From NCBI GenBank assembly GCA_002281555.1, contig NCGJ01000006.1, positions 62,001-126,000 of the forward strand: DNA of 64,000 nucleotides, written 5' to 3'. Numbering within the stretch: the first letter of the stretch is position 1; every line of letters begins with the position of its first letter. The position numbers were made by a program, and so were the translations under genes. Below the pieces are notes generated by a model. It made no database searches, was not told the origin of the DNA, and saw only the letters and a list, made by a program, of their open reading frames with translations. The DNA comes from Hydrogenophilales bacterium 28-61-23. Lineage in GTDB: Bacteria; Pseudomonadota; Gammaproteobacteria; Burkholderiales; Thiobacillaceae. Positions 1 to 8,933 of the stretch are shown here, in pieces.

Positions 1-27
1 GGCCAGAAAGATTTTCTTGTGTTTCAT
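1..27 (-). CDS. 5' end of a gene leaving the window, probably secreted protein
   Basis: Only nine codons are visible. On the minus strand an ATG at 27-25 is preceded by a strong GGAGG ribosome binding site about 8 bases upstream (36-40), and the codons read M-K-H-K-K-I-F-L-A. A short basic start followed by hydrophobic residues is typical of a signal peptide, so an exported product is a reasonable guess. Nothing more can be said about function. Confidence 0.5.
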
Positions 28-448
28 GAATACATCCTCCGATTAATTTAATTAGGCCATTTTTCGACTACATAAAAAATGGATGCAGCAAAAGTCAAAT
101 AGACAGCTTGTTATTCAACCGGAAATAACCAAGCAAGATCCACACCAAATGTAACAAAGTTCTGTTAACCGATTGATTGCTAGACAATTTTTGTCTGGTC
201 AGAAGCAATGTAGAAATGGCCACAGACCAATAATGTAAAAAATTCCGACAAATCAACCACCATTACCCAGCGCCCCGATACCCATTTACCTCATTTCTCC
301 CGATTTCTCAGACACCGCTAAATGAAAGGATAGGAAAGCCAACCACACCGTCAAGTTTATTCAAGCTACTGGCATGCTCGGTGGCCATAGCCAAGACGAT
401 GAACCCGGCAGCGATGGGCCGGGCAATTCCGGATGACAAGCCCAGGCA
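28..448. other. Intergenic region, AT-rich half plus possible terminator
   Basis: This 421-base gap lies between the start of the partial left-edge gene and the end of the GGDEF/EAL gene. Bases 40-310 are AT-rich compared with the rest of the window and probably contain the promoter of the left-edge gene, but I could not assign -35/-10 boxes with confidence. No convincing ORF is present; the short ORFs at 361-708 are antisense or out-of-frame to the GGDEF/EAL gene. Confidence 0.5.
404..423 (-). terminator. Possible terminator hairpin after the GGDEF/EAL gene
   Basis: CCCGGC and GCCGGG arms (6 bp, 8-base loop) lie about 25 bases beyond the stop codon of the minus-strand GGDEF/EAL gene. There is no clean T-run, so this may only be a weak or Rho-assisted terminator. 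Confidence 0.3.
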
Positions 449-2365
449 TCATGTTGAAAGGATTTGCGGAGTAGCGGCCATGCCGGTTTTTTCCAGGAAG
501 GCATCCATCTCCGCGGCCGGCATCGGGCGCGCGAGCAGGTAACCCTGCCCTTCTTCGATGCCAAGGGCGCGCACGGTCGCCAACTGCTCTTCCGTCTCGA
601 TGCCTTCCGCCACCACCTCCATGCCGGTTTCCTGACACAGGGAGGCCACCGCGCGAACCACCGCCATGTCTTTGCCATTGTCGGCCATGCCGCGCACGAA
701 AGAGCCATCCAGCTTGATGATGTCGAAGTGCATATCGCGCAGGTACGACAGCGAGGAAAATCCGGTGCCGAAGTCGTCCAGAGCGATGCGGTAGCCCAGC
801 CGCCTGAACTCGGCCAGCTTGTCAGCGGCGTCCTGCTTCGAATTCAACAGGATACCCTCGGTCACTTCCAGTTCGATCCGCTCGGGCATACAGCCGGCCG
901 CCAGAACGACGCCGTGGATCCAGACGCACAGATCGGGGCGTCGAAATTGCTGGCCAGACAGGTTGAAGGAGATGCGCAGGCCGGGCCAGCGCTGGGCTTG
1001 TCGGGCAGCCTGGCCGAGCAACTGTTCGGTGAGCCGGTCGATCAGGCCGGAGTCCTCGGCCACCGGAATGAAGCGCCCCGGCGAGATCCATTCATCGTTG
1101 TCGAACCAACGCGCCAGCGCCTCGGCGCCGACCACCGCGCCATCGGCAAGACGAATGCGGGGCTGGTAATGGAGTTGCAGAGCGCCTGCCTCCAGGCTGT
1201 CGCGCAACTGGGTCTCGAGTTTCAGAAAATCAACCGCATGATCGACCAGTTCCCGGCTGAAGAAACCGATGCTGGCGCGACCGTCCAGCTTGGCCCGGTA
1301 CATGGCCACGTCGGCATTGCGGATCAGCACATCCGGGCTTTCGCTGTCGTCGGGACACAGTGAAATGCCGATGCTGCCGCTGATGAAAAAGCGCTGAGCC
1401 CGGATCAGGAACGGCTGTTCGATCATATCCAGCAAATGTTTGGCGTAGTTCGACGCCACCTCCGGGGTATCGACCCCGGGCACGACAATGACAAACTCAT
1501 CGCCGCCGAAGCGGCACAAAAAGGCGTCGTCCGCGCAGTATTGCCGCATGCGGCCAGCCAGGACGCGCAGCACCTCGTCGCCAAAGGTATGGCCATGGGT
1601 GTCGTTGAGATTCTTGAAACTGTCGAGGTCGAGGAACATCACGGCAAAAGGCGAACCGTTGCGGCAATCGGGAACCAGCGCCTCGATTTTCCTCATCAGC
1701 TGGCGGCGGTTGGGCAGATCGGTCAGCGGGTCGTAATCGGCCAGCCGCTGCAAGTCACGTTCGTAATTGATGCGCTGGGTGACATCCAGATTGGTGGAAC
1801 GCACGCCCAACAGGCTGCCGTCGTCATCCCGCACGTCGCTGCACAGATGGCTGATCCAGCGTTCCTCGCCCACGCTGTTCAGGATGCGTACCAGGATTTC
1901 CTCGGGATGACCGTCGGTGTTCATGCGATGCACATGCTCGCCCCATTTCTTCCGGTCGTCCGGGTGGATCAACTGGTTCATGAAATTGGGCTGAATATAG
2001 AACGCCGCCGGAGAATGGCCGGTGACCGTCTCGCAGGCCGGCGAGACATACTCATAACGACCGTCGACACGACGGAAATAAGTGAACTCCTGAGCAAAGT
2101 CGGCCACCGCCCGGAACAGCCGGTTGCGCAGCTCAAGATCCTTGCGCAAAGCGATGGCCGTGGAAAGCAGCAGGCCGACGGTCAGGCCCAGCGCGGTAGG
2201 CACGATGGCGAATCTGGGATCGATTTCATTAATGCTATGAAAGACATTCAGCGCCAGAAACATCTGCAGCGCGAAGAAGCTCTCCACGATCAGCAGCGCA
2301 TAGAACGTATAGCGCAGGTAAATACCACGGTGGCGGCCGATGAAATGCAGGTAACGCATGTCCAC
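449..2365 (-). CDS. Membrane PAS-GGDEF-EAL c-di-GMP turnover protein
   Basis: A 638-residue bifunctional-type diguanylate cyclase/phosphodiesterase. Two membrane helices (about residues 19-43 and 53-74) are followed by a PAS domain (about 85-200), a GGDEF domain with an intact FGGDEF motif (286-291) and an EAL domain with an intact EALARW motif (415-420) and a DDFGTG loop. Both catalytic signatures look complete, so synthesis, hydrolysis, or both are possible; in many such proteins only one activity is used. No RxxD inhibitory site is seen just before GGDEF. It starts 11 bases after the stop of the upstream porin gene, so the two are probably co-transcribed. The stimulus sensed by PAS is unknown. 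Confidence 0.9.
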   Translation of the reverse strand: MDMRYLHFIGRHRGIYLRYTFYALLIVESFFALQMFLALNVFHSINEIDPRFAIVPTALGLTVGLLLSTAIALRKDLELRNRLFRAVADFAQEFTYFRRVDGRYEYVSPACETVTGHSPAAFYIQPNFMNQLIHPDDRKKWGEHVHRMNTDGHPEEILVRILNSVGEERWISHLCSDVRDDDGSLLGVRSTNLDVTQRINYERDLQRLADYDPLTDLPNRRQLMRKIEALVPDCRNGSPFAVMFLDLDSFKNLNDTHGHTFGDEVLRVLAGRMRQYCADDAFLCRFGGDEFVIVVPGVDTPEVASNYAKHLLDMIEQPFLIRAQRFFISGSIGISLCPDDSESPDVLIRNADVAMYRAKLDGRASIGFFSRELVDHAVDFLKLETQLRDSLEAGALQLHYQPRIRLADGAVVGAEALARWFDNDEWISPGRFIPVAEDSGLIDRLTEQLLGQAARQAQRWPGLRISFNLSGQQFRRPDLCVWIHGVVLAAGCMPERIELEVTEGILLNSKQDAADKLAEFRRLGYRIALDDFGTGFSSLSYLRDMHFDIIKLDGSFVRGMADNGKDMAVVRAVASLCQETGMEVVAEGIETEEQLATVRALGIEEGQGYLLARPMPAAEMDAFLEKTGMAATPQILST

Positions 2366-2376
2366 ACTATGCCTTA

Positions 2377-3744
2377 TCAGAGGCTGATGAAGTAGGTGAG
2401 ACGCAATGAAACCTCGTTGCCCAGTCGATCGAGCACCGTCTGGGCGGCGGGGCTGTCCGGCGCCTTGGCCTGTTTGAGCACATAGTTCAAGTCAACCCGC
2501 ACCGGCCCCTTGATGCGGTAGCTCGCCCCGAAGGTCCAATTGTCGAATTCCTTGTGCAGCGCCGCGCTGTCCGGCAACAGGTCCATCCAATCATAGCGGA
2601 CGCACAATTCGAGTTGCGGCAGCACCCGCCAACCCGCGTCGAGATAGCCGCCGGAGGCCGTATTGCCGCCACTTGGCGCGAACTGGAGCGCCCAATTTTG
2701 CACATTGGGTGTGGCGTCGGTATCGACGATACCGCTCTGCACCATGCCCCTCGCCCGCATGTATTCGCCGCCCAGACGCAGACGATCCTGGCGCCAGTTG
2801 GCCCCCACCCCGTAGCGGGTGCGGCGGTAATCACGGTCGCCGTCGACATGGCGAGTACCGGTCTGGCCCCAGCCGAACACCTTGAACGACTCGGTGAACC
2901 AGGGCAGGCGTTGGCCCAGGTAGCGTTCGTGGGCGAGATAAAGAAAAGCCTCGTCGCTATTGCCGCCATGCCACCCGGACACCCCACTGCCCTGCCCCCA
3001 CATGAGTGCATAAGTGAGGCTGGCGTTCTCGCCCCAGGGCAAGGCATCGAACACTTGCACACCGCTGTCGTGAAAGGCCGCGGATGGCGCCGCGGGCAGG
3101 CCGGTGCGCAAACTGACGCCGCCCACCGAGGCAGCGGCGGCCGTCCAGACGAAGCTTTCCTGGATCTGGGTCTGGGTAAAGCTGGTGTAAGAGGCATACG
3201 GGGAAATCAGGACATCGTGCGCTTCATCGGCGATTGGCGCATAGAAACGGCCCAGCTTGAGTCGGACGCCCGGCGTCAGCCTGAGCGAAAGCGAAGCATC
3301 GGTCAGGTGCACCGGATCTTCTTCATGGCCGAGCGGCTCGGTCAGGCCGTTGTGCCCGAATTCGGTGAGCAGGAAATAATTGAAGCGGTTATCCGCATCC
3401 AGCATGCCGCGCGCACCCAGCTTGGCGCGGCTCACATCGGCTTTCGAACGCCTCTCCAGATCGGGAAAGACGTAAGCGAAGGAGGTACGGTTGAGACCGG
3501 CAGTCTCCAGCGGCGTGCTCTGATTGCGAACGTACTGGGACTGCACGAAACCCAGCAGATGCGGCGTCGTATCGCGGTTCTCCACCTGGCGACCGTCGCG
3601 CTGCAAGCGATCTGGCTCGGAACCAAAGAACATGATCCAGTCCATGGCCATGGCAGCGGGCGAAGCGAGGTACAAAGCCAGCGCCAGAAAGACACAACCC
3701 ATGGATGTTGCCCGCAATCTGTTCTCCATCGTCTCGTTGCTCAC
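2377..3744 (-). CDS. OprP/OprO-like outer-membrane porin
   Basis: A 455-residue protein with an N-terminal signal peptide (hydrophobic stretch about residues 15-33, cleavage after AMA) and alternating-hydrophobic beta-strand sequence throughout. It ends in the aromatic-containing strand LRLTYFISL as outer-membrane porins do, although the last residue is Leu rather than Phe. The overall pattern (LKLGRF motif, repeated Y/W-rich strands) fits the phosphate-selective porin O/P family. Substrate cannot be inferred; the family name does not prove phosphate specificity. The downstream c-di-GMP protein is 11 bases away on the same strand, suggesting a two-gene operon. Confidence 0.75.
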   Translation of the reverse strand: MSNETMENRLRATSMGCVFLALALYLASPAAMAMDWIMFFGSEPDRLQRDGRQVENRDTTPHLLGFVQSQYVRNQSTPLETAGLNRTSFAYVFPDLERRSKADVSRAKLGARGMLDADNRFNYFLLTEFGHNGLTEPLGHEEDPVHLTDASLSLRLTPGVRLKLGRFYAPIADEAHDVLISPYASYTSFTQTQIQESFVWTAAAASVGGVSLRTGLPAAPSAAFHDSGVQVFDALPWGENASLTYALMWGQGSGVSGWHGGNSDEAFLYLAHERYLGQRLPWFTESFKVFGWGQTGTRHVDGDRDYRRTRYGVGANWRQDRLRLGGEYMRARGMVQSGIVDTDATPNVQNWALQFAPSGGNTASGGYLDAGWRVLPQLELCVRYDWMDLLPDSAALHKEFDNWTFGASYRIKGPVRVDLNYVLKQAKAPDSPAAQTVLDRLGNEVSLRLTYFISL

Positions 3745-4000
3745 CTGGATAGGCGTGTGGTTATTGGCGCGATGTTGCCATACCGGCAGGCATCCCGAGA
3801 AAAATTGCTCGCTTATGAAATCCGCCTATTGCACCAGCATTGCGGCATCCACAAGGACAGTCGATGCTGGACAGGACATGGAACAGCACGACTGCGTCGA
3901 TGCGGATCAGTTGGCCCTGGCTGTCGAACAGGGCGTCCGATTGAACTCCCCGCCCGCCCGCTATACAGTCCGCCAGCCAGGGACGGAACCAATACAACCA

Positions 4001-4390
4001 GTGAATCAGCAAGCCAGCACAGAACAGCAAACCCGCAATCGCCTGATTGATCAGGACTTGGCACGCGCCGGCTGGAGCGCTTCACGTCGCACGCTGATTG
4101 AGGAGTTCGTCCTCAGCGCCCAGCAAGACTCGCCCTCTTTGGGCAGCACACCCGAATACGCCGACTACGCTCTGCTGGGCGCGGATGGCAACCCGATTGC
4201 CATCGTCGAGGCCAAACGCAGCAGCCGCGATGAACTCGCCGGCAAGCGCCAGGCCTCCGACTACGCCGACCGCATCAAGGCCCGCTTCGGCCAAGACCCC
4301 TTCATCTTCCTCAGCAACGGCAAGACCATCCAGTTCTGGGACCGAGGCCGCTACCCATCCAGGAATATCGCCGGTTTGCAAGTCGTAGTC
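4001..4390 (+). pseudogene. Truncated HsdR-type N-terminal nuclease fragment
   Basis: From a GTG at 4001 the reading frame resembles the N-terminal endonuclease domain of type I restriction R subunits and related helicases: TRNRLIDQDLARAGW near the start, then YADYALLGADG, the catalytic-type IVEAKRSS (D...ExK) and KTIQFWDRGRYPSRNIAG. In full-length relatives the SF2 helicase domains follow. Here the similarity stops near 4385 and the frame runs uselessly into the next gene, to a stop at 4564. No HsdM or HsdS is nearby. The nuclease core residues are present, so a residual small nuclease cannot be ruled out, but a broken remnant is more likely. The open frame extends 5' to 3524 only as antisense of the porin gene. 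Confidence 0.65.
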
Positions 4391-4442
4391 GCCAAACTGG
4401 CCCCGGCGAAACGTCGCGGCCAAACATCAATGAGAGATCACC

Positions 4443-5825
4443 ATGCCGCACCCCACTTTCACCTGGCTGCACCTCTCCGATCTGCATTACGGCCTCAAAG
4501 GACAGCACTGCCTGTGGCCCAATCTGCGCGGTCCATTTCTGGAGGACCTGACCGCCCTGCATGAACGCTGCGGCCCCTGGGACGCTGTGTTGTTTACCGG
4601 CGATTTGGTGCAAGCCGGCAAGCCCGAGGAATACCAGAAGATGCAGGAGGAGGTTCTGGCTCCTCTGTGGGCGAAGTTACGGGAACTCGGCTCAGGCGAT
4701 GCTGTACTGCTGGCAGTACCGGGAAATCATGACCTCTGCCGGCCTGATCCAAACAAGGGTGATCATGCCGCCGAACGCCTGACGGAACCGGGCGGCTACG
4801 AGAAAGTACGAGTCGAATTTTGGGAACAACCGGCGGGCAGCTACCGCAACATCATCCAGAATGCCTTTGCCGCATACACCGAATGGTGGAACAGCACCCC
4901 CCACCGCCCATCCGCGCTGAAAGGTGGAGTTCTCCCTGGCGACTTTGCCGCGTCCCTGGAAAAGCAGGGCAAGAAGATCGGCCTCATCGGCCTCAACACT
5001 GCCTTTCTGCAACTGGCGGGGGGCGATTACCAAGGGCGATTGGACTGGGATACCCAGCAGTTGCACACCCTTTGTGACGGCGGCGCGGATGTCTGGACCC
5101 GGCAACATGATGCGTGCCTGCTGCTAAGTCACCATGGCCCAGACTGGTTGTCAGCAGAAGCCCGCCGTCATGGCGAAATAGAGATCACCCCGGCTGGGCG
5201 CTTCGCCGCCCACCTCTTCGGCCATCAGCACGAAACGACGCTTTGTTACCTCCGACAGGGCGGCAGCGCCCAGGCCGCGCGCCGTGTACAGGATTGCTCC
5301 CTGTTTGGCATGGAGAAATTCGGCGATCCGCCGCAGACCCAGCGCTCCCACGGCTACATGGCCGGGCGCATCGCGTTTGAAGACCATCAAACCACCCTGC
5401 GCCTGTGGCCTCGCATCGCCACCAACAAGCCGGATGGCTGGCGCTTCATCCCCGACCACAACAACACCCATCTGGCGGATGACCAGGGTACGGCACCGGA
5501 AATCATCGCCACCCTGCCATGCAAGGCCCCGATTTCGATAACGGGGACTCCAACGCCCACGCTCCCTCGCGACCTGATCGAGTTTCTCGCCAGCGCATAT
5601 CCCGAGGTACGGGACGCCCGCGCGTTATGGGAGCGTTCCGGTGGCAGAGCCTTGGAAGTGGAGAACATCGCGCGCCCTTTCGATCTCTGGCAAAACCTTT
5701 GGCGGCGCAGCAACCAGGGTGCGGTTGCCCAGCCCGAGGCAATTCTTCGCGCCGTCCGGGAGGATTACCCAGGCAATGCCTTGATTGCGCAATACCTTGC
5801 CGCATATTCGGCAAATGTGAAGTAA
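4443..5825 (+). CDS. Calcineurin-like phosphoesterase with C-terminal EAD, predicted conflict effector
   Basis: A 460-residue protein. Residues 5-300 form a metallophosphoesterase with every metal-site motif intact: D13-x-H15, G53-D54, G94-N95-H96-D97, H230-H231 and G260-H261-x-H263. The C-terminal part (about 377-460) is a small helical domain with WERSGG, ARP, a conserved Trp and EDYPGN. This matches effector-associated (EAD1-type) domains as I know them. The catalytic part probably hydrolyses a phosphoester in nucleotides or nucleic acid; the substrate is unknown. It is first in a run of five genes (36 bases to the next) and its EAD resembles the C-terminus of the GAP1-like protein, so it is best read as the effector of that system. 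The ribosome binding site (GAGAG) is weak. Confidence 0.8.
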   Translation: MPHPTFTWLHLSDLHYGLKGQHCLWPNLRGPFLEDLTALHERCGPWDAVLFTGDLVQAGKPEEYQKMQEEVLAPLWAKLRELGSGDAVLLAVPGNHDLCRPDPNKGDHAAERLTEPGGYEKVRVEFWEQPAGSYRNIIQNAFAAYTEWWNSTPHRPSALKGGVLPGDFAASLEKQGKKIGLIGLNTAFLQLAGGDYQGRLDWDTQQLHTLCDGGADVWTRQHDACLLLSHHGPDWLSAEARRHGEIEITPAGRFAAHLFGHQHETTLCYLRQGGSAQAARRVQDCSLFGMEKFGDPPQTQRSHGYMAGRIAFEDHQTTLRLWPRIATNKPDGWRFIPDHNNTHLADDQGTAPEIIATLPCKAPISITGTPTPTLPRDLIEFLASAYPEVRDARALWERSGGRALEVENIARPFDLWQNLWRRSNQGAVAQPEAILRAVREDYPGNALIAQYLAAYSANVK

Positions 5826-5861
5826 TCGCTCCATCCGACAACCTTAAACGGGAGACAACGC

Positions 5862-7142
5862 ATGTCCGCATTACTGCCTCAATTGCTCAAAGCCGGTCTG
5901 ATTGAAAAGCTGGATGGCGATGACCAACGCTACGAAAAGATGGCAAAGGCTGCCGAATCGCTGGTGCAGGAATTCCGGGAAAAACCCGCCCTGTTGATTC
6001 GCGCCGTATTGGCTGGATTGGACCCGGACATTCCCGTCACCGATCCACTTATCCAGCAGGCAAAGGCAGCTTTGCAAGAGCAATGGATGACTTTCGCCAC
6101 GGCCTATCCCGATGATCCGGTCAATCTGTTCCGCGCGTTGTTGCTGGAAGCCTGTCACCAATGTGGGGAAGGGAGGAATGCAGTGGTTTTGTGGGGGACT
6201 GCGGCGGATACGGTGCCAATGCTAAGGCTGGGGAAAGGTGAGGCAGTAGTCGCACCCTGGCTAAGGCAAATGGCGCTTGCAGCGGAAGGTGTATGTTTTG
6301 CCGATACGCAGCCAACTTCAACGGCATCAATTACTGCATCGGAAACTGAGAAGTTTCCAAACTCCTTGTCGAACCGTGAAGTTGATAGAGACGATTTGCT
6401 GAATAGGATTGCCGCGTCGTCCGGGCAAAACTATCGAGGCCGAGGCCTAGAGAATGCCAACCCGTATTTTAGTAACCATCAAAATTGGGCTTGGGACTTT
6501 ACTGACCGCATGACACCGTTGCTTGCCGATGAACTAGACGCCTTGGCAGAAGACGTGGCTGAAAGCCATGGTGAATTGATCCAGCAAATTGCCAGTCACA
6601 TAAAAATCCAACAGCAACAAATCTCAGACCTGCTCACCGCCCACGAGTCCCACCGCCGCACCGAACAACTGCGCCTGGATGCCCTCTGGTGGTCCCAGGC
6701 CCTTTACTCCCCCAGCCTGAATCAGAGCTACCGCGACCTGCCGCCGGCCATTGCCTCGGTGCTCATGGCTACGGACCTGATCGACTTGGCCACGCTTCCG
6801 ACCCCGGCCAGCGTGGGCCATTTGTTGGCGGAGACGGTGAACCATTTGCCGGAGGCGGGCTATACGGCCAAACGCCCCCTCTCCGAATGGCTCACTGAAT
6901 TACGAGGTCTGCGCTCCAATCTGCCGGAAAACTGGGGCGGCAAGTTGATTGCTCCACCTGCCGCTGGCCGCCTGAGTCTGCGCGATGTGTTGGTGCTGAC
7001 CTTGGGCGATAAGGAGTGGCATGTTGCCGCATGCCTGAACCGAGCCGGCATACCGGAGGACTACACCATCAGCCTGCCAGCTTTGGCCCATGCCTTGTTC
7101 CGCCAGGAACAGGCGGTGCGTTTGGCGGAGTTGGAAGCATGA
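5862..7142 (+). CDS. GTPase-associated all-helical protein GASH
   Basis: A 426-residue soluble protein predicted to be almost wholly alpha-helical. It matches the GASH family by its N-terminal MSALLPQLLKAGLIEKL type helix, the central ENANPYFSNHQNWAW segment and the conserved LRLDALWWSQALYSPSLNQSY motif (about residues 270-290), followed by the C-terminal helices. No catalytic motif is visible. The family is known only from its genomic linkage to paired TRAFAC GTPases, where a scaffold or adaptor role is proposed. The start has a GGGAG site 8 bases upstream. The stop codon overlaps the start of the next gene (ATGA). Residues about 145-225 are coded by noticeably AT-richer DNA than the flanks, consistent with a variable linker. 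Confidence 0.8.
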   Translation: MSALLPQLLKAGLIEKLDGDDQRYEKMAKAAESLVQEFREKPALLIRAVLAGLDPDIPVTDPLIQQAKAALQEQWMTFATAYPDDPVNLFRALLLEACHQCGEGRNAVVLWGTAADTVPMLRLGKGEAVVAPWLRQMALAAEGVCFADTQPTSTASITASETEKFPNSLSNREVDRDDLLNRIAASSGQNYRGRGLENANPYFSNHQNWAWDFTDRMTPLLADELDALAEDVAESHGELIQQIASHIKIQQQQISDLLTAHESHRRTEQLRLDALWWSQALYSPSLNQSYRDLPPAIASVLMATDLIDLATLPTPASVGHLLAETVNHLPEAGYTAKRPLSEWLTELRGLRSNLPENWGGKLIAPPAAGRLSLRDVLVLTLGDKEWHVAACLNRAGIPEDYTISLPALAHALFRQEQAVRLAELEA

Positions 7143-8089
7143 ATCAGCGGTGCGGCAATCCCAACTGCTATGCCCATGAAGGTGTGTCCTGCCATTTGGG
7201 GGAGCAAACGCCCACAGCTTGTTCGGCATGGAATGGTGCAGCCACCGAGACATCAGACAGTGCCGCGACAGAAGACGCCACTGCGCGGGTTCCTTGGTCG
7301 GGCAATGCCCTGGGGTTGACCGACTTGGCGACGCTCACCCCGCGAGGTCGTCACATTCTGGTCGGGGTGCTGGGCGCCCATGACGCGGGCAAGACCACGT
7401 TGTTACTGGGTAATTACCTGCATTTGTTGAGGGGCGGCGAGATCGCCCAGTCCCAATTTGCCGGTTCCCGCACCCTGGCGGCCTGGGAGTCGCTAGCGGC
7501 CTGGACACGTTTCGACGATGCGCCCCGTATCCCTTCCTTCCCACCCCATACCCCACGTGGCACGGGGCGGGTACCCGGCTTGTTGCACCTGGCTCTGCGC
7601 GGCCAGGATGACAGCCATCGGGATGTTTTCCTGACGGATGCGCCGGGGGAATGGTTCAGCAGTTGGGCCATCCGCGCAGACGCGCCAGATGCAGAAGGCG
7701 CCCGCTGGACTGAGCAGAACGCCGATGTCTTCTTGATCGTGGCGGACTGCGAGCGTTTGAGCGGACCGGGAAAGGGGGGCGCGAGAAACAGCACAAAGCA
7801 GTTGATTGAACGTCTTCACAACCATGTGGGCCTTCGCCCCGTGGTGTTGGTTTGGGCGAAAAGTGACCACTCCCCTCCGGAAGCGCTCAAGAAGGCCATC
7901 CGCGATACCTTGACCCGATGCATCCCCCTGGCCCAAGAGATCGATGTCACCGCGACCCGGCCCGAGTCCCTGGAGGCCGCGTTGAGTTTGGCGCTTCGCT
8001 CCGTGTGGCAGCCCCAACTGGCCACTCCTATTCAGGAGCCAGTCACCCATACCTCGCCCTACTTCGCGTTCAGGAGCCGCCATGCATAA
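7139..8089 (+). CDS. TRAFAC-class GTPase with N-terminal Cys cluster (DO-GTPase2 type)
   Basis: A 316-residue predicted GTPase. Start chosen at the ATG overlapping the GASH stop (ATGA), not at the upstream in-frame ATG at 7016. The N-terminus has C5, C10, C18 and C28 in a C-x4-C-x7-C-L-G-E-x6-C layout, a probable zinc-binding knuckle seen at the start of this GTPase family. Walker A is GAHDAGKTT (79-87), switch II DxxG is D167-A-P-G170, and AKSD (240-243) stands in the NKxD base-specificity position, supporting guanine binding. It works presumably with the next gene, a second GTPase; the pair gives the double-GTPase arrangement of these conflict systems. It shares an 8-base overlap with that gene. 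Confidence 0.8.
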   Translation: MNQRCGNPNCYAHEGVSCHLGEQTPTACSAWNGAATETSDSAATEDATARVPWSGNALGLTDLATLTPRGRHILVGVLGAHDAGKTTLLLGNYLHLLRGGEIAQSQFAGSRTLAAWESLAAWTRFDDAPRIPSFPPHTPRGTGRVPGLLHLALRGQDDSHRDVFLTDAPGEWFSSWAIRADAPDAEGARWTEQNADVFLIVADCERLSGPGKGGARNSTKQLIERLHNHVGLRPVVLVWAKSDHSPPEALKKAIRDTLTRCIPLAQEIDVTATRPESLEAALSLALRSVWQPQLATPIQEPVTHTSPYFAFRSRHA

Positions 8090-8933
8090 GTTCGAACTAG
8101 TGCTACTGGGTGGGCCAAACAGCGGCAAGACGCACTATGCGGGTCAACTCTATGGACGGCTTCAGCAGCGCACGGGGGCGCTGCGCTTGCGTACCGACCA
8201 GGGAACGCCCCCCGACCTTTCCGCCCTGAAAGAGGTTCTTGACGCACTGAATGCCGGCCATGCCGCCCGCCACACCCCCGCCAGCGTTTCCCTGGAAATC
8301 CTGCTGCCTCTAACGGATGAGCAAGGCAACACCTTGGACTTGCACTGGCCCGACTATGGCGGCGAGCAGTTGAGCGCGGTGTTTGATCAACGGGGGGTGC
8401 AGGAAGCCTGGCGGGATAAATTGACCAAGGCGGAGGGCTGGGTGTTGTTGATCCGGCTCCAGTCGGCAACGACATACCCGGATGAGCTTGGAGCGTTGGT
8501 GCAGCGTGCCGGCGGCAAGTTGGATGCATCGATTAGTCGTGGCCCTGGCTGGGACGCCAATGCCTATTGGGTGGAACTGCTGCAATTGCTGTTGCACGTT
8601 TCCGGGCATGGCAGCGTTCGGCGCATCACGTTGCCTCGCCTGACAATATTGCTGTCTTGTTATGACGAGTTGGGGCCAACCGACCTTACCCCCGCAGAGC
8701 GTTTGGCGGAAAAATTGCCTCTGTTATCGGCCTTCATCGCCAGCGTCTGGCGACCGGAAGCTATCAGCGTATGGGGTCTCTCCGCGCTGGGTCGGGCGCT
8801 GGAAAAAGATAGCAAGGACGAGGACTTTCAAAATGAAGGTCCGGAAAGCCAGGGTTGGGTGATCTCCCCCTCCGGCGGCGAGCCGGATGCTGACTTGTCC
8901 AAACCTCTCGCCTGGTTGTTGAGCACCCCATGA
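8082..8933 (+). CDS. Second TRAFAC-class GTPase (DO-GTPase1 type)
   Basis: A 283-residue predicted GTPase. Walker A is GGPNSGKTH (10-18) at the very N-terminus, and a Walker B/switch II-like WPDYGGEQ places D91-Y-G-G94 in the DxxG position. The base-recognition segment reads LLSCYDEL, so the canonical NKxD is not conserved and the nucleotide preference is uncertain. It overlaps the preceding GTPase gene by 8 bases and the following GAP1-like gene by 4 (ATGA), implying translational coupling and stoichiometric production. Known relatives occur as pairs of GTPases beside GASH and GAP1; this one fits the shorter partner. Confidence 0.75.
   Translation: MHKFELVLLGGPNSGKTHYAGQLYGRLQQRTGALRLRTDQGTPPDLSALKEVLDALNAGHAARHTPASVSLEILLPLTDEQGNTLDLHWPDYGGEQLSAVFDQRGVQEAWRDKLTKAEGWVLLIRLQSATTYPDELGALVQRAGGKLDASISRGPGWDANAYWVELLQLLLHVSGHGSVRRITLPRLTILLSCYDELGPTDLTPAERLAEKLPLLSAFIASVWRPEAISVWGLSALGRALEKDSKDEDFQNEGPESQGWVISPSGGEPDADLSKPLAWLLSTP

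Noticed and set aside
464-1363. Long plus-strand ORF opposite the GGDEF/EAL gene
   Set aside because: It is an antisense shadow of a gene with complete GGDEF and EAL motifs; its own translation (His/Gly/Arg-rich) matches no family.
2554-4050. 498-codon plus-strand ORF
   Set aside because: Antisense of the porin gene for most of its length, with no recognisable domain.
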